From positions 2,406,001-2,470,000 of the forward strand of contig NZ_AP022842.1 in assembly GCF_011398925.1 (NCBI RefSeq): a stretch of DNA of 64,000 bases. The letters are read 5' to 3'. A model generated the notes under the pieces. That model worked only from the letters and a program-made list of their open reading frames with translations, had not been told where the DNA came from and ran no database searches. This document shows positions 59,936 to 64,000 of the stretch, in pieces (the stretch's first letter is position 1; every line of letters begins with the position of its first letter). The DNA is from Bacillus sp. KH172YL63 (GTDB lineage Bacteria; Bacillota; Bacilli; Bacillales; Bacillaceae_B). A program made the position numbers and the translations under genes.

Positions 59936-61366
59936 CTATATGCCCGTTCTCTTTTGGGTGAGCAGAGAGACAAAGATATACATAAAGAAAGAAATCATGA
60001 TCGGGAACACGACCGTATGCATATCCAGGTAGTTCGGGGCGAAGCTGTGGAATAATATATAAGCGATCAATCCGGATAACATGGAGGATAGCGCCCCATA
60101 TCTGTTCCCCTTTTCCCAATATAACCCCAATACGATCGGCCATATGAAGACAGCCTCAAGACCCCCGAAGGAAAATAAATTCAGCCAGATAATCAATTCA
60201 GGCGGACTCAACGCCATCAGAAAGACAAGGGCACCGGTTATGCTTGTCACCCAGAAACTGATGGTTTTGATTTGTTTTTCCTCTGCATCTTGATTGATGA
60301 AGTTCATATACACGTCTTTTACGATGGCAGATGATACGATCAGGAGCAGTGAATCCACTGTCGACATAATCGCTGCCATCGGTGCAGCAAGCACCAGGCC
60401 GGCAAGCCATGGTGGAAGCACCTCTAATGCAAGAAGCGGCATGACTTTGTCGGCGACTTCTATTCCAGGTACAACCACTCTTGCAAGCACGCCGATCAAA
60501 TGCATGCCAAGCATGATTGAACCGACCACGATCGTGCCGATAATCAAAGCTCTGTGAAGCGACCTTGAGTTTTTATAGCTCATTGCCCGCACTGCCACCT
60601 GTGGAAGTCCAACGACCCCAACGCCAACCAATATCCAAAAAGATGAAATATATCTTGCGCTCAATTCACCGTTCGGACCATAGGGGCTGACCAAATTGGG
60701 ATTTTCCGCCTGCAGTTCGATCATGATCTTCTCCATGCCGCCGCCTGCGATGATTGTGGCGATCAGGAGGATGATCGTCCCACCGAGCATCACTACCCCC
60801 TGAACCGCATCGGTAATCGCCACCGCGCGGAATCCACCTATCACAACATACACAAGGACCGATACGGCAAATAGGAACAGGGCCGTCTCATAGCTGAGGC
60901 CTGTCAAAGACTCAATCAGCCTCGCACCCCCTACCCACTGTGCGATCATCGCTGAAAACAGGAAAATGATGATGCTGACGGCAGACAAAATGGTGATTTT
61001 ATTGCTGCGATATCGACCCTGTAGGTAGTCGATCAGTGTGACGGCTTTGTACTTTCTAGACATGATGGCAAACTTTTTACCGAGTATGAGCAGAACGAAG
61101 TACCCTGTAACCACCTGACTCATGGCTAAGAGCACCCAGGAAAGTCCATATGTATATGCAGCACCGGGACCTCCGATGAAGCTGCTCGCACTCCCGTACG
61201 TCGCAATCATCGTCATGGCCAGAATAAAGCCCCCCAATTGGCGGCTTCCCAAGAAATATTCCTGAACAAATGAATCTGATTTCCTTACATTTCTTGCTGT
61301 ATATATCCCGACAATAAAAATAAAAATTAAGAAAAGAAATAATGGGATCAATGCCGTATTATTCAC
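59936..61366 (-). CDS. panF: Sodium/pantothenate symporter
   Basis: A sodium:solute symporter with 13 helices: SFVQEYFLGSRQLGGFILAMTMIATYGSASSFIGGPGAAYTYGLSW is the PanF N-terminal region, and GLVLAAPMAAIMSTVDSLLLIVSSAIVKDVY the SSS signature near residue 330. It imports pantothenate, the CoA precursor, with Na+. I use the GTG at 61366, six bases after GGGGGAGG, which overlaps the yhdT stop by eight bases. panF-yhdT pairs are common. Confidence 0.88.
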   Translation of the reverse strand: MNNTALIPLFLFLIFIFIVGIYTARNVRKSDSFVQEYFLGSRQLGGFILAMTMIATYGSASSFIGGPGAAYTYGLSWVLLAMSQVVTGYFVLLILGKKFAIMSRKYKAVTLIDYLQGRYRSNKITILSAVSIIIFLFSAMIAQWVGGARLIESLTGLSYETALFLFAVSVLVYVVIGGFRAVAITDAVQGVVMLGGTIILLIATIIAGGGMEKIMIELQAENPNLVSPYGPNGELSARYISSFWILVGVGVVGLPQVAVRAMSYKNSRSLHRALIIGTIVVGSIMLGMHLIGVLARVVVPGIEVADKVMPLLALEVLPPWLAGLVLAAPMAAIMSTVDSLLLIVSSAIVKDVYMNFINQDAEEKQIKTISFWVTSITGALVFLMALSPPELIIWLNLFSFGGLEAVFIWPIVLGLYWEKGNRYGALSSMLSGLIAYILFHSFAPNYLDMHTVVFPIMISFFMYIFVSLLTQKRTGI

Positions 61367-61634
61367 TTTCATCCTCCCCCTCATCAAACGGGATATCAGT
61401 AAGGAGGAACTTAACCACGAAGATCACCAACAATACCATCACAATAAACCCTATGATACAGCTGTAAAAAAACCATGCAGGCATCCCGAGGATCCAGTCG
61501 TAGTCTGAAACCGACCGCCCTCCCAATCCGAAGGCAAATCCATACCACCATAAAAAATTGATGAGAACGAGTGCAATTCCGATTAAAGCTTCATGATTGG
61601 CAATCCGAAACCGTCTATCGTCTTGATGATTCAA
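61359..61634 (-). CDS. yhdT: YhdT family (DUF997) membrane protein, 91 aa
   Basis: A small two-helix protein of the YhdT/DUF997 family: EALIGIALVLINFLWWYGFAFGLG and WILGMPAWFFYSCIIGFIVMVLLVIFVV are helices 1 and 2, with an acidic C-terminus. In many bacteria it is encoded immediately before panF and probably assists or is a subunit of the symporter. The start is a TTG at 61634 behind GGAAGGAG. The end overlaps panF. Confidence 0.85.
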   Translation of the reverse strand: MNHQDDRRFRIANHEALIGIALVLINFLWWYGFAFGLGGRSVSDYDWILGMPAWFFYSCIIGFIVMVLLVIFVVKFLLTDIPFDEGEDESE

Positions 61635-61868
61635 TAGTCTGTACTCCTTCCGTATTTAAAACTCCTTAAACAATTTACGACAGAAGGAAGTGAAATGCAA
61701 TAAAAACCGCCGGAAATGGTGGTGTTCTAGTGATGGTGAATAAGATGAGCACTAAGAATGGGTTTGATTTCCGTACAGAACTTCCCTTCCACCGAATGAC
61801 GGTGGGTGCAAAAGCATCCCTTGTTTAATATTCAACAATGTTTTCATACACAGCTTACTTTGCAAAAC

Positions 61869-61992
61869 AAAAAAATAGACCCCGGCTTTTGGCCAGGGTC
61901 TATCTTCTATTTCTAATAAAGGGGGTTTTTCATGAACCATTCTCTCTATTGAAAGAGGGGGAAACTCTTTTGTATCATTGAGAATGATTTTC
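61869..61992 (-). ncRNA. Candidate Fur-regulated small RNA, FsrA-like
   Basis: A predicted transcript of about 124 nt from a start near 61992 to the U-tract at 61869-61875. It contains two unpaired pyrimidine tracts, UUUCCCCCUCUUUC (G-run 61957-61961 on +) and AAACCCCCUUU (61921-61925), and ends in an ATAGACCC/GGGTCTAT terminator. B. subtilis FsrA has the same build: Fur-controlled, about 85 nt, with C-rich tracts that pair with ribosome binding sites of iron-rich enzymes. No convincing coding sequence is seen; a minus-strand frame of 91 codons would run through the terminator. Confidence 0.65.
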
Positions 61993-62027
61993 AATATCAT
62001 TGTAATATCCATTGAGTTGAATGTCAA
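61979..62027 (-). promoter_or_regulatory. Sigma-A promoter with overlapping Fur box
   Basis: On minus, TTGACA (62022-62027) and TACAAT (61999-62004) are spaced by exactly 17 bases. The + strand sequence TGAGAATGATTTTCA (61979-61993) differs from the 7-1-7 Fur box TGATAATNATTATCA at two positions and covers the start point. Confidence 0.8.
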
Positions 62028-62138
62028 TATAAAAAATAAATTAAATAAAGGAAAAATATGGTGTTTCGTTCATGGAATTGTGGTAAAATTCTAAATTGTA
62101 ACTCACAACAGACAGACATATACAAAGGGGGAAGAAAA

Positions 62139-63689
62139 GTGAGAGCAAAATTAAAAACATTCGGCGTGCCGCTTCTGTTCATTCTTGCATTTGTTGGTGC
62201 CCTGTTTTTCCAACAACTTCAACAGGTGAAAGAACAGCCGCACCCTGACTGGAGCAGATCCATCCCATTCGATTTCACATCGGAAGAACGGCCGCTTGCC
62301 TTTAACGGTGAAGAAGGACTCTTCCTTGCGAGCAAAGGATCGGTGACCGGGTTCACCTTCAACGAAGCAATGGAAGTGACCAACGAAAAGACCATTGATA
62401 CGAGTGTCACAAGAGGGAAACCATTCTGGACAGATGGAAATAAAGTCATCCAAATGAAGGATGATCAACTTATTTCCACGGAAAATGGTAAAACGAACGT
62501 GTTGGCTGAACAAGTGACAGGGATCAGTACGGCCTCGGACAGTGTGTATTATTGGAACATGGATACATTATTTATGTTGAATCCCACAGATACAGCAGCA
62601 AAGGAAATCCATCGTTTCACGGAAGAAATACTGGATGTTTACATAGGAAAAGAAGGTCATGCCATTGTGCAAGTGAGGCAGGATGACACGCATGCACAAC
62701 TGTACTATCTGGATGCTGCGGAAGGAATCACGGGGAATCCTTTAGCGGTCGTCGATACTGCAACGAACCATCATATGAAGGGCTTATCCTTCATGGTAAA
62801 AAACGATCAGTTGACGATCCTGTATAACGATGAGATGCGTACTCAAGGTACTCTCTCCTATAAAATCATGAAGCTTCAAACTGCGATGGATTCCATTGGA
62901 GACTCTTTGTTAAAACCTGAGCCCGTTGAATTCACAAACGAAGTATCGAGCTACAAGCTCCAAAGTCCAAGATCGGTTCAATTCACATCCCTTAATGGAG
63001 AAGACTACATTCTCTTTACGTCTGAAAGCCACAGGGTCGGAGACGACAATGCGGTCAGCTTGTATGCAGCTCCATTTGAGAATGCCAGCAACTTCAATGC
63101 TGCACCGATCGGTACGACAAAGCATTTTACTTATTCACCTGTTCAAATATCAGAGCAAAGCATTGCCTGGCTTGATTATGGCGGAGATTATTATGAGTTG
63201 TTCGGTGCATCACAAAATGAACAAGTGATCGCAAACAGTGTTGAATGGACGAAGCGGAGTGTCAAGGAAGCGGTCAATGATACGGTACTCATGTTGTTCA
63301 GCAGTCTGATCACCGTTCTCGTATCCTTCTACTGGGTTCTTCCTTCCCTCTTTGTTTTAATACTGCTTTACATGTTCAAGCCTAATGTGTTTGAAAAGGA
63401 AGGGATCATCTGGGTCGAATATGCATCGATCATCCTGTTTATGGCGATGCCATTTACGTTCATCGGTAAAGCAATGGGGGATTTCTTCTATTTTGCAGCG
63501 CCCGATTACCTTACTTTCTCAGGGAGTGAGTATGTATTACTGCTTCTCATCAGTGTGCTCGCTGCCCTTCTCTGGAAATGGGGAAGAGACCGTGACTGGG
63601 GATCGTTTGGAGGTGCCTTCTACTTCATGGGCATCTACATCCTCCTTTATGTGACCTTAATCGGACCATATGTATTTAATTTATTTTAA
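62139..63689 (+). CDS. Hypothetical membrane protein with an extracytoplasmic propeller-like domain, 516 aa
   Basis: One N-terminal helix (residues about 7-25), then about 340 residues outside the membrane with repeated beta-rich units (GKPFWTDGNKVIQMKDDQLIS, DSVYYWNMDTLFMLNP), suggesting a beta-propeller, then about five C-terminal helices. I recognise no family. The start is a GTG at 62139, eight bases after AAAGGGGGA; the ATG-like start at 62058 has none. It is divergent from the candidate Fur-regulated sRNA. Confidence 0.65.
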   Translation: MRAKLKTFGVPLLFILAFVGALFFQQLQQVKEQPHPDWSRSIPFDFTSEERPLAFNGEEGLFLASKGSVTGFTFNEAMEVTNEKTIDTSVTRGKPFWTDGNKVIQMKDDQLISTENGKTNVLAEQVTGISTASDSVYYWNMDTLFMLNPTDTAAKEIHRFTEEILDVYIGKEGHAIVQVRQDDTHAQLYYLDAAEGITGNPLAVVDTATNHHMKGLSFMVKNDQLTILYNDEMRTQGTLSYKIMKLQTAMDSIGDSLLKPEPVEFTNEVSSYKLQSPRSVQFTSLNGEDYILFTSESHRVGDDNAVSLYAAPFENASNFNAAPIGTTKHFTYSPVQISEQSIAWLDYGGDYYELFGASQNEQVIANSVEWTKRSVKEAVNDTVLMLFSSLITVLVSFYWVLPSLFVLILLYMFKPNVFEKEGIIWVEYASIILFMAMPFTFIGKAMGDFFYFAAPDYLTFSGSEYVLLLLISVLAALLWKWGRDRDWGSFGGAFYFMGIYILLYVTLIGPYVFNLF

Positions 63690-63716
63690 ACCTACTAACT
63701 GTGTATAAATATATGC

Positions 63717-63764
63717 AAAAAAATCCGAACGAATCCATCTAGATATTGGAGTCGTTCGGATTTT
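63717..63764. terminator. Bidirectional terminator of the CCGAA family
   Basis: AAAATCCGAACGA pairs with TCGTTCGGATTTT (63752-63764); convergent genes on both sides. Confidence 0.85.
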
Positions 63765-63772
63765 CGTTTTTA

Positions 63773-64000
63773 CTATTCTTCTTCCCTCCAGCGCTTCCGC
63801 TTGTAGAAATACATGTAAATGGTAATGCATAACGTGAGCCATGCCCCGCCTGCTGTAAAGCCGCCAAGAATATCACTCGGGTAGTGGACACCAAGGTACA
63901 CACGGCTGAGGCCGATCAACAGGACCAGCAAGATGACCGCCACTACGCTCGCCCATTTATTTCGTTTTCTGTCAAACGCCCGGAACATGATGAATGCGAG
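63773..64000 (-). CDS. PAP2 family phosphatase, 5' part outside the window
   Basis: Only the C-terminal 75 codons are present. SRVYLGVHYPSDILGGFTAG is the third catalytic PAP2 motif (SRxYxGxHYPSDV), with the active histidine, inside a two-helix membrane end and a basic tail (YKRKRWREEE). Likely an undecaprenyl-pyrophosphate or phosphatidate phosphatase. The frame continues beyond base 64000, so length and start are unknown. Confidence 0.88.
   Translation of the reverse strand, partial: LAFIMFRAFDRKRNKWASVVAVILLVLLIGLSRVYLGVHYPSDILGGFTAGGAWLTLCITIYMYFYKRKRWREEE

Noticed and set aside
61752..62027. 91-codon minus-strand open frame across the candidate sRNA
   Set aside because: It includes the promoter, the Fur box and the terminator of the sRNA, and its in-frame ATG near 61935 has only a weak AGAGAG before it.

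Overview
The window reads as chromosomal DNA of a spore-forming, low-to-moderate GC Bacillaceae (Bacillus sensu lato; my guess is a marine-type lineage such as Rossellomorea, not verified). The evidence is strong AGGAGG-type ribosome binding sites, several TTG/GTG starts, a gerA-type germinant receptor operon, a small Sda-type kinase inhibitor, a short gamma-type SASP-like gene, an RsbR-type stressosome paralogue, T-box leaders and CcpA/Fur-type sites. No rRNA, tRNA, CRISPR, prophage or transposase gene is visible; the mobile-looking DNA is a set of short non-coding repeats.

Layout. 1-11 kb: a cut-off GNAT gene, small DUF genes, DedA, ykqA, an acyl-CoA synthetase (yngI-like), sda and the odhAB operon with a cre-like site. 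11-21 kb: a coat/Hsp20-like protein, a two-component system preceded by a 41-codon membrane-peptide gene, an MFS exporter, Nudix, pxpA, a three-gene + strand cluster, yuxK and a phosphatase, and two full copies of a 359-bp dispersed element. 21-32 kb: an rsbRD-like gene, a membrane-protein pair, a minus-strand block of small enzymes (DUF402, Nudix, VOC, Pth2), the yvdTSR regulator/SMR-efflux operon with a clear promoter and palindrome, and gerA-A/B/C. 32-43 kb: AI-2E transporter, peptidase E, BCCT transporter, an exported endonuclease I lipoprotein, a gamma-SASP-like gene, csp, mscL, Nudix, then a gene-poor kilobase holding a collapsed repeat copy. 43-51 kb: NudL-type Nudix, yvbH, an atypical CDF transporter, DUF3900, a phosphodiesterase and an archaeal-type metG with its own T-box. 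51-59 kb: a complete trpEGDCFBA operon under two tandem tryptophan T-boxes. 59-64 kb: GNAT, yhdT-panF, a candidate Fur-regulated sRNA, a large membrane protein and a cut-off PAP2 phosphatase.

Most notable. (i) At about 61.87-62.03 kb an intergenic unit has an excellent sigma-A promoter, an overlapping Fur box, about 124 nt of non-coding transcript with two unpaired CCCCC tracts and an intrinsic terminator. This is the architecture of the iron-sparing sRNA FsrA. (ii) A dispersed 359-bp element occurs three times (one inverted), one copy interrupted by a 120-bp hairpin-rich element of a second family flanked by a 5-bp repeat, and a fourth copy collapsed by deletion. (iii) Seven terminators share a common TCCGAAYG inverted-repeat core, five of them between convergent genes. 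(iv) Amino-acid biosynthesis and charging are under RNA control: tandem Trp T-boxes and a Met T-box. Function names for hypothetical and DUF genes come from recalled family features only; no database search was possible.
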